Assembly: GCA_963383645.1 (NCBI GenBank)
Contig: OY726563.1
Coordinates: forward strand, 34,750,331-34,814,330
Direction of reading: 5' to 3'
Length of the DNA: 64,000 nucleotides
Origin: Muscardinus avellanarius
Taxonomy: Eukaryota; Chordata; Mammalia; Rodentia; Gliridae
Shown here: piece after piece, positions 23,255 to 35,327 of the stretch
Layout: the number at the start of each line of letters is the position of its first letter
Numbering within the stretch: position 1 is the first letter of the stretch
Made by a program: the position numbers and the translations under genes
The notes under the pieces: generated by a model
The model's input: only the letters and a program-made list of their open reading frames with translations
What the model was told of the DNA's origin: nothing
Database searches by the model: none

Positions 23255-23290
23255 CTGGCGTCCTTTTGGTTGGGTAGTTGATGGCAAGTC
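23255..23290 (-). CDS. CASK: CASK 36-base micro-exon (probable cassette exon)
   Basis: Only 36 bases long, this exon encodes the 12 residues DLPSTTQPKGRQ just before the SH3 domain. It is phase 0 at both ends and can be included or skipped without a frameshift. The acceptor is CTACAG at 23296-23291 and the donor GTGAAT at 23254-23249. It matches human residues about 603-614, where CASK splice variants are known. It is too short for ordinary ORF detection and was found by reading the minus strand between the two neighbouring exons. Confidence 0.94.
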
Positions 23291-24711
23291 CTGTAGAAAT
23301 AAGCCAACCCAGGAGAAAAATTTTCATTTACTTGTCAAGAGTACAAGGTAATTTGTGTGTTCTGTTACAACATGGTTAAAAAAATGAGCTAGATTTAAGT
23401 CGTCAAGAGATCATAAACATCACTCCAGTTCTCAGAAATGTTGAGTTATTGAAAAATCAAACCCAGGCCATTTAGCAGCAAGCTGAAGGAAGCAGGTAAG
23501 TTGAAGCAGAGAGAAAATGTGTTCTTAAACAACTCAGCATCTTCAACACAAAAGCCACTGCGAGAGGGAAATAGCCTACTTACAAAAAACACCCCACACG
23601 AACAAGGGCTCTTGCCCTTTTCAACATAGTCACTAGAACCATTTAGACTTTGGAAAATTCCATGGCTATGTGGATTTCCACCGTCTTAAAAGCATTAAAC
23701 ATTAATTGTTAGAAATGAATTCCTTTGGTGGCCTATTTTAAAGTTGGAAATACAGTCGTGGACAATTTTCTTTCAGAATTTCTGTTACTGATATGCTTCG
23801 AATATCATTTCATTTGATCTGTAAACTGTTTACGATTTTACTTGATTAACATAGTTCATAGATTTTTTTTACAGGGCAAATGATACATCGGTTTAAAAAT
23901 ACTGCTGCTTTCTTAGAACTGTCCGTAATTGCAACTGGGTGACAGACAGCAGCATCAGTAACTTCAGGAAGGTTCGGTTACCCTGCAACATCGCAAACCT
24001 GCACCTGTAAGTGCTTCTGTTTGTTCAGATAAATTAAGACCATTCTTCCTATTCTGCAAACGGATAGCTCTGAAAAGACGGAACATTCCCAAGTCTGAGT
24101 CAAATCGAAAGTACTTTGTGTTAAAGATGTGATAACAGCGTGGCTTGAGTGCAGTTTGAAGCCAGTTCCTTTGCTTTTCATATCCAGGCAAGGCTTATAA
24201 TTCACAAAAATATGTGCACGTACCACAAAAACAGAGGGCACACCAATTCATAAACGTAGATAGCGGAAACTAAACCATGTTGCTGATATCCCTAGGATGG
24301 AAAACTACGAAACCCGACAACACCCAAATGTCTACTCTGCCTAATGCTTACATGTCTTTATCTTGTCTCAGATTAAAAATTTAAAAAAAAAATTTCACCC
24401 AATTTCCACTTAGATCTTTGCATAGGTTCGAGCAAAGTCATATGTACTGGGAGGGTGGCATAGAGAAATTTTTAGAATGCCCACAGCAGTCTTGAGCTAC
24501 AATTTTTCGAATGTAACTAGCGAAGGGGATTTTGTTCAGGAAAAGGAAATGGGGATCAACCTTTCCCGGGAGTAAAGTGCACTACAGCCGTAGTGGGCTT
24601 GGATATCCACAGAAGACAGTATTTCCACTGAGCACATGTAACTAGAACACTCATGGCAGGTGAGCACCAACAAAATCGTCACACTTTGCTGGGTGCAGCT
24701 AGAGTTCTTAC
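23291..24711. other. CASK intron between the two small cassette exons
   Basis: About 1.4 kb, again free of SINEs. Could hold splicing enhancers for the flanking small exons; that is inference from position only. Confidence 0.6.
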
Positions 24712-24780
24712 CGAAACAGAATTGTTAGTGCTGCTATGACCATTAGCAGGGGACTGTCTGGAAGTGGAGGGGGAATCTCT
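24712..24780 (-). CDS. CASK: CASK exon: serine-rich linker (probable cassette exon)
   Basis: This exon of 69 bases encodes RDSPSTSRQSPANGHSSTNN then SVS, a disordered Ser/Pro/Asn-rich stretch between PDZ and SH3. It is phase 0 at both ends, so skipping it keeps the frame. Human CASK isoforms are known to differ in this linker (about residues 580-602). The acceptor reads TTTCAG and the donor GTAAGA. Its several Ser-Pro and Ser-Thr pairs could be phosphorylation sites; that is inference. Confidence 0.95.
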
Positions 24781-25142
24781 CTGAAATAAGACACAAGGTT
24801 CATTAACACAGAACACCGGCACAGAAACAGAGATATTTACATCAACAGTTACAAGCGCAGTCGAATGACCATTTCCTCTGAGGTCTGAGCTGTGAAGTTG
24901 CCCTGCTGACTGACTTGTGTGATTTTGCAGAAGCGTGAAACAAAAGACTCTGCAGATTGGAGATTCGCATATTGTAAGTGAGGAGACGTGGCCATTCATT
25001 AATCCGTTCTTTCCTGTCTCCCACGTGCTATAACCTTTGCTTTCTTTTAATGAGACCCGAAAGAGAGACGCGAACCCTATCAAGTACCCTAAGATGACAA
25101 GCAGCGCTAAAAATGTGCGGCAGAGGATTCTAACGGCCTAAT

Positions 25143-25356
25143 TTTTATTTTATTTTTTGGTGTGTGATGCTGGGGGTTGAACCCAGGGGCATTTTGCCTC
25201 TGAGTTACAACCCCAGACCTATTTTATTTCTTATTTGGAAACAGGGTCTCACTAAGTTGTGGAGGGCATTGTAAGATGGCCTCCAATCTGCAATCCTTCT
25301 GTCTCGGCCTTGCTAGTATTGGGTGGGATTACATGTGTGCGCCACCATGCTCGGCT
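25143..25356 (-). mobile_element. Dimeric B1-ID SINE
   Basis: Both arms present, older (gatggcctccaatctgcaat). It is the only SINE between 21166 and 26799. Confidence 0.88.
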
Positions 25357-26798
25357 CCAACTGCTTAACTGATATTGTAGATAAAGTCTGAAAAACAGTT
25401 GATAAATTTTAGGTACCTCAGTGCTAAGAATTACGGAATAGCTTGATTTGAAAAGAAACAAACCTAAGAGAACTTTGCATGTTGTAATCGCCTCAGAAAC
25501 TTTCCAGAATAAGTATTACTAAGAAAGGTAAGAGGTGGATATATACCAGAGAAGAATTATTTTTTCTTTATACCATTTTAGCAGATAGATTAAAAAATAG
25601 TCTGGAGCCTATAACAATGTTAAACTTCTTTCTATCTAACTGAGATCCCGGGGGCCATCATTATTCTCCCTAGAAAGACACTCCTCGGTCACGCTCTCTC
25701 TGCTGCAACACATACAAAATCCTTCCCAGGCTCCATAAATCAACTCTAATGCTAGGAACAAGGAGGACAAGAAAATAAGCGCTTTAAAAATGTTTTGCTT
25801 AGTAGAGTTCTTCTAAGCCTTTACTATGTGCATTTCTGCTCACAGACTCAAAAGAAAAGAGCGCGGAACTTGTTAGCCTTGAAGAGAATGGGATCCTTAG
25901 AGGAACCTTCTCGGGGGGTAGCAAGCAGACCCATCCCCAGGGGCCGCCCTTAGACACTCCAGTCGGTAGGGCCCAGAGGGGCAATGCGTAACCTTCTACC
26001 AAAGGCTGGAGGAATGCAGGTGCAGACAGGCAGGAAGCCTTTCTCTGGGAAGTCTTGCCAGGGAAGACTGGGAGAGTCCAACCATGGGCTTGAATTCACC
26101 CCAGCACAGGAGGGTCAAAAAGGCTGGAGGCGGGGATAGGAGGGGAGTATCATTTTTTTCCACTATCAAACTTGGAGAAGGTAAGAGGGGGCCTCTTACT
26201 CAAGAGCATAGAATTTACACGTATAATACTGGTCCCACCCCAAAACAAGATCAACCGCTTCAAAAAAACAAAAAGAAACTCATGTTACATTAATAACTAA
26301 TACTGTCTTCTAGTTAGCCCCAAACCCTAAAATCATTGTATTTACTAAATTTATTCAAATGAGAAATGGTATGAGGAACACCTGTGATTTTAGAATATTC
26401 AAATTATTTCCACAAAATGTATACTTGATGTTCTCTCCTTCCCAGTAAAGTTCGTGCTTTACGTAACTAATTCTAATGCCTGGAGTGGAAACAGTTCTGC
26501 ATCTGCTCTTGAAATATACTATTAACTGAAGTTCCATAAGAAGCCACCAAGAGGAGCTCAAGCCCAGTCATAGTGGACACCCCAGTTGTCATGGCTCACT
26601 AATCATATGCTCGACAAAACTCCAAATTCTTATACATGTCTTTAATAGATTTAGGAAAAAAGATGTCAAATCCTCTGATTTTTCTTGTGAAATTGATAGC
26701 ATTGCTAGAGATTGGAAGGAAATTTCTACCTCAAATTCTCCTAAATACAAATACAAGACCGTCAGTCTTAAAAATTAACTTTTGAAAATGTGTACTCG
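25357..26798. other. Intronic DNA with no recognised feature
   Basis: Unique-looking 1.4 kb with a purine-rich part near 26100-26200. No exon recognised. Confidence 0.5.
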
Positions 26799-27018
26799 GC
26801 TGGGTATGGTGGTACCCATCTGTAATCCCAGTACTTGGGGAGGCTGAGACAGGAGGATTGCAGGTTTGAGGACAGCCTCAGCAATATAGCGAGACTCTCA
26901 GCAACCTAGTGAGACCCTGTTTCAGAAAAAAAAAAAGGGCTGGGGGTGTAGCTCAGAGGTAGAACACCCCTGGGTTCAAGTTCAAACCCCAGCACCACAA
27001 AAAAGAAAAAGAAAAAGT
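26799..27018 (+). mobile_element. Dimeric B1-ID SINE, older form
   Basis: Starts ggctgggtatggtggtaccc; linker is short. gtgtact on both sides. An internal ttcaagttcaaa extends its right-arm B box. Confidence 0.92.
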
Positions 27019-27849
27019 GTACTTCATGTTAGACGTACACATACTTGGAAGAAGCATGTGAAAGAGACGTCGATCAGTAACACTCCAGCTGAACGTGCTA
27101 TGACCAAAGAAAGATACTGTCCATGCCGGGGAATACAGCCAAATACGAAAAGATGAGCTTTTGAAGTTTCATTTAATAACCAACATAAAACCGAATGTTA
27201 TAGGCCGGAAGAGCTACAATTTCTATAATGCAAACCTATTTTAAGAAAGAAACTGGGGGCTGTGTTACTCTGGAAAACTTACTTGTTTATGAATCTCTGA
27301 ACCTTCTAAATATTAGCAGTTTTACGACAAGACTGCAAGGGCCTGTACAGCCCTGCAGTGGAGTGAGTAATCAACTCGCCAGGGGCTTAGCACCATCGAG
27401 AGACCTGTCACAGCCACTGGGACAGGCCTGTCTCAACAGAACAGGTCACTTCTCAGATTCTTGGAGAGAAGAACTATATCTGTGTGATTTCTTAACAAGG
27501 GAAGTGAATGCACTTCCTGGAAATGTTATCACAGTTGCGATCTTTATTTTTTGTCCCTCAGAGGCTCCATTGTTTTTCTCTGGATGGAGCCTTCTGGCAT
27601 TCTTTGCAGCTTGTCTATATTTGGCCGAGGTTTCAGCAAATGTTCAAGTGCTAAGGAGGTCCGCATGGAGGCGGGGCTGTGTGGGTGGATGGGACCTCCT
27701 CTGTTCCGTTATCTTTGTTGTAAAATTGGTGTGCAGTGATCTAACAGCACAGGCAGAAACAATTTCCCAGAAAGCAAAAACATTCAGCCATCAGCGGACA
27801 GTTAGTTAAGAACTCGGAGGAGACGGGGGTGGGTTGTCAGAGTCATTAC
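27019..27849. other. CASK intron downstream of the last PDZ exon
   Basis: A plus-strand frame of 193 codons (27228-27809) is the longest in the window but antisense to CASK. It shows no recognisable domain and ordinary intronic composition; I take it as chance. Confidence 0.45.
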
Positions 27850-27918
27850 CTCACAGGACGAAGACTGAGTGCGGTAGCTTGGCACGATCTTGAAGGTTAT
27901 ACTCCCCCGCATTTCCCT
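27850..27918 (-). CDS. CASK: CASK exon: last PDZ strand
   Basis: This exon of 69 bases (23 codons) is phase 0 at both ends and encodes [20 protein letters not shown] then [14 protein letters not shown] is the closing strand of the PDZ domain; the serine-rich tail starts the PDZ-SH3 linker. The acceptor follows a strong pyrimidine tract and reads CTGCAG; the donor is GTAATG, weaker than the GTAAGT used by most CASK exons here. It corresponds to human residues about 557-579. Confidence 0.96.
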
Positions 27919-28510
27919 CTGCAGGGACAAAAGGAAACTTCTCTTACTGACAAGCACTGCACACGAAAACACGTAAGAAACCACTCGGAACCTGTGGGGA
28001 CAATTAGTGCCAGCCACACAGCCCCGAAACGAAACCTCATCGTTAACCAGGGACCCGGCGGGCTAATTGTCAGCTTCTGGGAAAAGCCAAGGCTGAATGC
28101 CCTGCATCTAGCAATGGTCTCACAGACCTCTGACGATTCCCTTTGTGTAGACATGAATACACAGCACTCTAAGTGACATGCCTTTTGAGAGCAACTCTAA
28201 GTCCAACTAGACCAGAGACTCCGTAATGACGGGAAAGTGCCATTTGGTATGCCGTTCTGTGGTAGTGGATTCCATACGATTTGCTTTTTATTAATTTTGG
28301 TTTTAAAAAAAATCGCGGTGAGTTTGCAGTGCTTACTTCAGACTTAATAGGTGCTCATCACATGGGAAGCTTTTCGCTGCACTGAGAAGATGGACCAGAA
28401 GTTCAAAACATCCCTTCCCCCTTCCTCCCTGCTTGCTATGAGGGAAGCGCATGGGTAAGCGCCTGCCACTCTCCGCCCCCCTTCCTCCTCCTCCTCCTCC
28501 TCCTTCTTCT
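27919..28510. other. Intronic DNA upstream of the last PDZ exon
   Basis: Nothing recognised except a (CCT)n tract at 28483-28505. Confidence 0.5.
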
Positions 28511-28695
28511 TTTTTGGTGGTGCTGGGGATTGAACCCAGGGGTAGTCTCTCTGAGCTATATCCCTAGCCTTTTTAATTTTTGTTTGGTTTTGAAACAGGG
28601 TCTTGCTAGTTGCTGAGGCTGGCCTCAAACCTGCAGTCCTCCCAAGCACGGGGATTCCAGGCATGTGCCACCACGCCTGGCTTCTTCTTCTTTTT
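28498..28695 (-). mobile_element. Dimeric SINE with duplication
   Basis: The flanks cttcttctttttt on both sides. Both arms are shortened: about 15 bases are missing in the ID arm and about 40 in the B1 arm. Confidence 0.87.
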
Positions 28696-29180
28696 TAATC
28701 CAAAGCCCAATTTCAACCCAGAATTTGGCTGTGTACAGTCAAAGATGGCCTGGTCTCCAGTGATTTTGCTCCCTGTGTGCTGCAGAGAAATCCACTACGT
28801 CTGCCTATGACTCAGCTAAACAGGAAAGAGAGGCTTCTGATGTTGCTTATGTCAGGAGGGTTGAGGCCAGTGAGAAGCCGGCTCACAGGAATATACACTA
28901 GAAATGTTACTTTAAATATCTGCTTGGTACAAAATGGATAAAGGATAGAAGCAAAGTGTTCTAGCCCAGGCAGCTAACGGTGTGCCAGATGTTTCCAAAG
29001 TATTCCACTTAAACACTTTCCTAGATATAACTGTGTATGAATGTTGGGTAAGTTCCAAGTTCACATAAATGATGGGCCCAGAAATACTCAGATTACATGT
29101 GAGTACCCATCATTTGTGTATTAAAACCCAAGCGAATGAAATGAAAGTTCAACTTAGAAAAAGGAAACCCGTCTACTTAC
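28696..29180. other. Intronic DNA with no recognised feature
   Basis: Includes the donor side of the PDZ helix exon. No repeat recognised. Confidence 0.5.
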
Positions 29181-29266
29181 AAGCATTTTTTGCAGCTGTT
29201 CCACAGTTTGGTTAGCCACGCTGATGCCGTTGATTTCTCGAATTTCATCACCAACGTGAAGTGTAC
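29181..29266 (-). CDS. CASK: CASK exon: PDZ helix region
   Basis: This 86-base exon completes a glycine codon and then encodes [20 protein letters not shown] followed by VEQLQKML, ending in phase 0. The [11 protein letters not shown] segment is the conserved PDZ turn and strand; TVEQLQKML is the second helix, which lines the peptide groove. The acceptor is TTAG at 29270-29267 and the donor GTAAGT at 29180-29175. A minus-orientation SINE starts only about 45 bases upstream of the acceptor (29310), close to the probable branch-point region. It corresponds to human residues about 528-556. Confidence 0.97.
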
Positions 29267-29299
29267 CTAAGAAATGATGCAAAGTCATAAATGTGACAT

Positions 29300-29510
29300 G
29301 CTATATACTTTTTTTTTGGGTGGTACTGGGGATGGAACCCTTCTACCTCCGGGCTACACTCTAAGACCTATTTTTTAAATATTTTATTTGGAAACAGGGT
29401 CTCTTAAGCCAGCTGAGGCTGGCTTCAAACCTGTGCGATCCTCCTGTCTCAGCCTCCCAAGCGCGGGGATGACAAGCATGCCCGCCACGCCCGGCTTGCT
29501 ATATGCTTTT
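29300..29510 (-). mobile_element. Dimeric SINE, short-left-arm form, with duplication
   Basis: Element at 29310-29496 with ctcttaagccagctgaggct; the right arm is shortened. Flanks tgctatatactttt and tgctatatgctttt. Confidence 0.92.
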
Positions 29511-29539
29511 ATAATAAAAAATCCAAAGGCATCAATGTA

Positions 29540-29940
29540 ATTTTTTTGGTAGTAGGGATTGAGCCCAGGGGCATTTGACCTCTGAGCTATACCCTCAGTC
29601 CTTTTTATTTTACTTATTTTTGCGGTACTGGGGATAGAACCTAGAGGCATTTTCCATTCTTTATTTTGAAACAGGGTCTCACTGAGTTGCAAAGGGCCTC
29701 ACTGAGTTGCAAAGTAGTTGAGGCTGTCCGAGAACCCCAATCCTCCTGTTTCAACCTCCCAATTGCTAGGATTGCAAGTGTGTGGCACCACGCCCTGCTT
29801 ACTGCTATTATTAATTTTATTTTGAAACAGTCTCACTAAGATTTTGAGGACCTCACTAAACTGCCGAGGCTGGCCTTGAACCTGTGATACTCCTGTCTCA
29901 GCCTCACAAATATTTGAATTACAGGCATACCCAGTTAGCA
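29540..29940 (-). mobile_element. SINE split by a younger SINE
   Basis: Outer ID arm 29540-29605, inner dimer 29606-29805 (its ID arm partly lost, and a 20-base duplication actgagttgcaaag in the B1 arm), outer B1 arm 29815-29940. Confidence 0.85.
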
Positions 29941-30079
29941 ATGCAATTTTTGAAAAATAAGTTATACACTGAAGGTTGATATTTCAGAAACAAGTATAAT
30001 TTGGCTGCAGCAGAATTATTTAATTCATGTAGTACACTTACCAAAACAGATATATCTATTTGTGGAAGGCAGTCTTGAT

Positions 30080-30315
30080 AGATGGCTATTGAAATGACAG
30101 CTTCCTGAGCTAGACTCTCTGGGTTCAAATCCCAGCTTCTTCACCTACTAGCACTGAAACTCTCTATGACTCAGATTTCACATTCGTAAAATGGCAATGA
30201 AAACAGAATCCATCTCACAAGACTTTTTTGAGGACTAAATGAATTTAACACCCGCTGAGGGCTTAGAACTGTTCTTGGAATAGTAAGCACCATGAAAAGG
30301 TGGTTTGCTGTTATA
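30080..30315 (+). mobile_element. MIR relic
   Basis: Clear MIR layout: tgagctagactctctgggtt, caaatcccagcttcttcacc, cacattcgtaaaatggcaat, gaggactaaatgaattta and gcttagaactgttcttgg in order. An ancient tRNA-derived SINE shared by mammals. Confidence 0.85.
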
Positions 30316-30571
30316 TCTACCAAATATTAGACAAGGGTTATAAATTTTCCAGAAATCGTGATATGAAATTATCTACATAACATCAAACTTCTATTAACCA
30401 CAATTTAATCTTTTATCCGGTAAGCATTTCAGCATCCTGTGATACTTCAACTGGAGAAAGTGACTGATAGGCAAGGTTTAGAATGTAATTTGCAGTTTTG
30501 TGTCCCTATTTGTAAATTGTGCACATATTTATATATTGATCTGCCTCTATTACAAGAAGCAGACACTCTCT

Positions 30572-30779
30572 TTTATTTTTTGTGACACTGGGGATTGAAC
30601 CTAGGGACTTTCTACTTCTGAGCTACACCTTCAGACCCCCCTTTTTAAAATTTGGAAACAAGGCCTTGTTATGTTGTGGAAGCCCTCGTTAAGTTTCTGA
30701 GGCTGCCCTTGATTCTGAGATCCTCCTGTCTCAACCTTCCAGGTACTGGGATTACAGGTGTGTGCTATCACACCTGGCT
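30572..30779 (-). mobile_element. Dimeric B1-ID SINE, old
   Basis: Both arms recognisable but diverged (aaggccttgttatgttgtgg). Confidence 0.87.
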
Positions 30780-31757
30780 TTACAGTAACTTTTAGAAGTA
30801 CATGCGAAAATGTATATAAATAAGAAGATAAGTTGCCTGCTTGCTTCAGAATAATCTAGGGGGTGAGCTGTATGGCAAATACAAAAGAAAGTAGTATGGT
30901 AGTGAGTTCATGATATGTATATGTTGGCACTCTCTGTACTATGCTGTCACAATACAAATGAAAATGAAAATTGAGAGACTTTTGCTTCTAACATGGTTGA
31001 TCGGGCACTCCAAGACTTTCCCACAATGATATCCTGCTTAGGTCATACTTCTTTAAAGTGACTGGGCTCACAATCGATGTACAGATCTCTGAGTATACTT
31101 CTCATCTTTGTCCTCCCCTCCCTCCTCAACACACACACACAAAACTTTGTGATCCAGGATGGTGGTAAACCAAGGGTGGAACAACCTAGTTGGAAGGGTA
31201 AGTGCCACCATAGCAGTGCCTGCTGGCTGGATTCTGAGCCTTGGGCCAACAGCAAGTTCAAGAAGCTGCACCTGAGATTCTGTAGGGAGCCAAGACTTAG
31301 ATGCGTGGCACGCCACGGCAACTGGCAGAACCAAGAACAGATCCTCTCCAGAGGAAAGTGTTCCCAGGATAGATCTGCGGAATTTCCACGGATTACAACA
31401 ATTGAGGAACTCACAAAGACCACCAAAACTATAATAAAGCAAGACACTATGTGTGAGATATCAAAAATAGCGCAGATTTAGGCCCGCAAGGACAATAGAT
31501 GCGGGAATGTCAGGCATAGAATATAAAATAGCTATAGGTTAAATATCAGAAGAAAAATACAGGACTTGATTGTGAAGATGAGCCCCAACAGAAGGCTATC
31601 AGATCTGAAAGTAAAATGAGGAAAACAATATGACTAGTACTTCTAAGACAAAAATGTAAGCGGCAACAGAACTAATGAATAGGTGAATTAAGTAGGAGTT
31701 CAGATATGGCTAAGGAGATATTCAGTGAACTGGAAGATATAACCAAAAAAATCACCT

Positions 31758-31950
31758 AGCCGGGCGTGGTGGCGCACGCTTGTAATCCGCGCATTTGGGA
31801 GGCAGAGACAGGAGGATCGCGCAGGTTCGAAGCCAGCCTTGGTGGCTTAAGAGACCCTGTTTTCAAATAAAAATATAAAATAGGTCTGGGAGTGTAGCCC
31901 AGAGGTAGAAGGGTTTCCAGGAACCCCAGTACCATCACCACCAAAAAAAA
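31758..31950 (+). mobile_element. SINE of the altered-right-arm subfamily
   Basis: Left arm complete with B box gcaggttcgaagccagcc, then gtgtagcccagaggtagaag and tttccaggaaccccagtacc. Confidence 0.94.
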
Positions 31951-32093
31951 ACCAACCCTAAAATGTAGGTTAGAGAAATAAAAAGAAGGGAAGTAGGAAA
32001 CAAGAAACAACAAATAATATATGAGAAAGATATTAAGAGATATGGGATGGATAGCTAACATATATGTAACTGAAGTTCAGAAAGAGAGAATGA

Positions 32094-32291
32094 AGCCGGG
32101 CGTGGTGGCGCACGCTTGTAATCCCAGCATTTGGGAGGCTGAGACAAGAGGATCGCGGTTCACGGACAGCCTCAGCTACTTAGTGAGACCTCCATAACTT
32201 AGTGAACCTCTGTTTCAAAATAAAGAATAAAAAAAGGGCAGGGGGTGTAGCTTGGAGGTCAAATGCCCCTGGGTTCCACCCCCAGACCTGC

Positions 32292-32337
<46 letters not shown>

Positions 32338-32352
32338 GAGAGAGAGAGAGGG
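32094..32352 (+). mobile_element. Dimeric B1-ID SINE with (GA)n tail
   Basis: Complete element to 32294; the tail is a (GA)n tract of about 57 bases with two interruptions. Confidence 0.93.
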
Positions 32353-33091
32353 AGGAAGAAGAGGGAACGGCGAAGAGGCAATGTTTGAAGAAATAATGGT
32401 TGCAAATTTTCTTGAACTGATGGAAACAAGATTATAGAGGTCTAGGAAGAACAGTTATCTCAAATGAGGTAAATAAAAAGAAATTCATACTGAGAGATAG
32501 TGAAACTGCAGAACACCAAAGGCAAAGATCTTAAAACACCCAGAGAGAAAAGATGGATCACCTGAAAAGCAAGGACAACTGTAGTAACAGCAGACTTCTC
32601 AGCAACAATGTCCCCGAGGGATAGTCTGACATGCACGAGGGAATGGTGAACATGGAAAATCATAAACACTTACACAAAGCCGAACAGGAACGGCCATACA
32701 TTATAATATTAATTGCACATTTGTAGATTTAAAAATAGGATAAAACTAGAACACTGGGTAAGAAGAGTACATAAGATAGTAACAGTATGATCAAGATTAG
32801 TGTTCCAATGTTTCTGTATTATTTGAAAGTAGGATTAAGATACTGCCCAACTTTAGTGTGCATAATATGCATACATATTATGCATAATAAAATAATATTA
32901 TGCACAATAAAATAATAATAATATGCATACATATTATGAATAATAAAATTTCAGGGTAGGCACTAAAAGAATAGAAATAATGAGCCAAAGTTCTAAACTA
33001 CCTGTATGTGTGTGTGTGTGAAACAAATTAGCACAAAGAACAGTAAAGTCACTTAAAATGGAATAAAATAAAAAATTTAAAAAATGGAATA

Positions 33092-33515
33092 AATAGGTTG
33101 GGCATGGTGCCACACACATGTAATCCCACTATGTGGGAGGCTGGAGGCTGAGACAGGAGGATCACAGATTTGAGGCTAGGTTCAGTAATTTCTCAAGACA
33201 CCTATTTCTTTTTCTTTTGGTGGTACTGGGGGTGGAATCCAGAGGCTTTCTACATCCAGGTTATATTCCCAGACCTATTTTTTATATTTTATTTGGAAAC
33301 AGGGTCTCACTAAGTTGCTAAGAGCCTCACTAAGCAGCTGAGGCTGGCTTTGAACCTGTGCGATCCTCCTGTCTCAGCCTCCCAAGCGCTGGGATTACAA
33401 GCGTGCGCCACCACGCCTGGCACCAAGACACCTATTTCAAAATAAAAAGGGGGTTGGGGTATAACTTGGAGGTAGAATCTCTTGGGTTCAATTTCCAGAA
33501 CCAAAAAAGGAATGA
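33092..33515 (+). mobile_element. Old plus SINE split by a younger minus SINE with 15-base duplication
   Basis: Outer plus copy: 33092-33208 and 33424-33515 (resuming aaaataaaaagggggttgggg). Inner minus copy: 33209-33423. caagacacctatttc lies exactly at 33194-33208 and 33424-33438. Confidence 0.95.
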
Positions 33516-34710
33516 ATATAAATAAAAAGCAAAATGGTAGAAACCATCACAATTAATAAACCTATCAAGAGAAATACATTCAATAATGAAAGACTCACAT
33601 TTGGAAATGTTGGAAAATTCAGTTTTGGGAAAAGACACAGTAAAACATATAGGCACAAAATAATTAGAAATGAAAGGATGGAAAAAGACATGTTAATAAA
33701 TATTGGAGTGAGTCAGGAATAACTATATTAGTGCTAGATAAAATAGGGTTTAATTAGAAAGTATCAGTAAGGATGGAAATTGTCACTAGGTACGTCTTTG
33801 GACTTAAATAACACAACTTCAAATATGTATGTCCAAAAAGAGATATCTATAAGTAGATACTGAAAAACTCTATCATGATACTAGGCTATTTCAACGATTA
33901 CTAATAGATCAAGCAGACAAAATATTAGTCAACATATAGAAGATGTGGGCAAAATCATTAACACTAAGCCAGTTATCGTATAGGGAACGTTGTATGCAAT
34001 AAACCTTAAGTACACACATGGACCACTTACAAAAATGACTGAAGTGCATCGCCATAAAGCGAGTCTCAGTGCACCTCAAAGCAATTAAGTTAGAAATAAT
34101 TTGCAAAAAGATATATACAAGATCTCAAATGTGGGACATAAAAACCATCTCTAAATAGTTTGTGGGCTAATGAAAGATATAAAAATACTTAGAACTGAAT
34201 TATGATAAAGACACTGCGTGTCAAGACAGGTAGGATACAGATCAAACAGTACTGAGAGGGAGATTTTAGTTTCAAATGCATATATTAGAAAAAAAGGGAA
34301 AGACTGGAAGTAAACAAAGTGTATGTCTCATTTTAAAAGTTAGCCTGATTCAATGCATAGTAGAAGGAAGGAGGTAACAAAAATTAGGCCGTAAAGCAAT
34401 GAAACAGAATAAACATAAAGTGAACAAAACTGAAATTAGAGTTTTGAAAAAGCCTCCAGCAAGGTTGGTCAAGAGAAAAGGTGAGGGCACAAATAAACTA
34501 CATTAAGCATAAAAAAGGGGGGCATAATTGGAGAAAATAAATAGGTAACAGAATACTCTGAAGAAGCTTTCTGCAATAATATTAAGAAATTTAGTTTTTA
34601 AAGAAAAATGTATTTTTTCAAAACTCATTCAAGAAATGAAAAGTCTGGATGGACTTGAATGGTCAAGTAATTGAAGTCACAAAAATCAAAATGCAATTTT
34701 CCTGAAATAT

Positions 34711-34918
34711 ATTTTTTTGGTGGTACTGGGGATGGAGCCCAGGGGCATTCTACCTCCGAGCTACAGCCCCAGCCCTATTTTTTATTCTTTATTTTGAAAC
34801 AGGGTCTCACTGAGTTGCAGAGGGCCTCACTAAGTAGCTGATCCTGGCTGCGAACCACGACCCTCCTGTTTCAGCCTCCCCAATGCTGGGATTACAAGCA
34901 TGTGCCACCACGCCCGGC
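34711..34918 (-). mobile_element. Dimeric B1-ID SINE with duplication
   Basis: Full length. Flanks tcctgaaatat and tcctaaaatat. Confidence 0.93.
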
Positions 34919-34929
34919 TCCTAAAATAT

Positions 34930-35070
34930 TAAGTTGGAAGTTGGTGGCAAGTGCCTGTGGTCCCATCTACTGAGGAGAGTGAGGCAGGAGGGTCACTTGA
35001 GCTCAAGAGTTTGGGGCCAGGCTGTGCAAAAGTGAAACCCCATCTCCAAACAGACATACAGACAGATGAA
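34930..35070 (+). mobile_element. 7SL-derived monomer, B1/Alu-like, without ID arm
   Basis: ggtggcaagtgcctgtggtc, gtgaggcaggagggtcactt and gagctcaagagtttggggcc then gtgaaaccccatctcc. The text after the first 80 bases is of the general B1/Alu kind and differs from the sciurid left arm. An older or separate 7SL lineage. Confidence 0.75.
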
Positions 35071-35327
35071 CAAACGTCAAAACCAAACCAAGACACCACA
35101 ACTATAGTTCTACAGACTTTTAAGGCACAACTCATTCCAATAATGTACAAAGCCTTTTGGGGACTCTTTTATGAAAATCAGAGATATACATGAAAAGAAG
35201 ATGAACTACAGGCCAGTTTCACCCATTAAGTGTAAATACCAAGATCCTGAACAAAACAGTAGCATACAGAATGAAGCAGTACGTAAGAAGCATAATATAT
35301 AACGGCTAAACTAGGTTTATCTGAGAA

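Noticed and set aside
24679..25083. 134-codon minus-strand frame
   Set aside because: Only the 69 bases at 24712-24780 are bounded by good splice sites and match CASK; the rest is intron read-through.
27228..27809. 193-codon plus-strand open frame
   Set aside because: Antisense to CASK within an intron, no recognisable domain, ordinary composition and no splice or poly(A) context. Probably chance.
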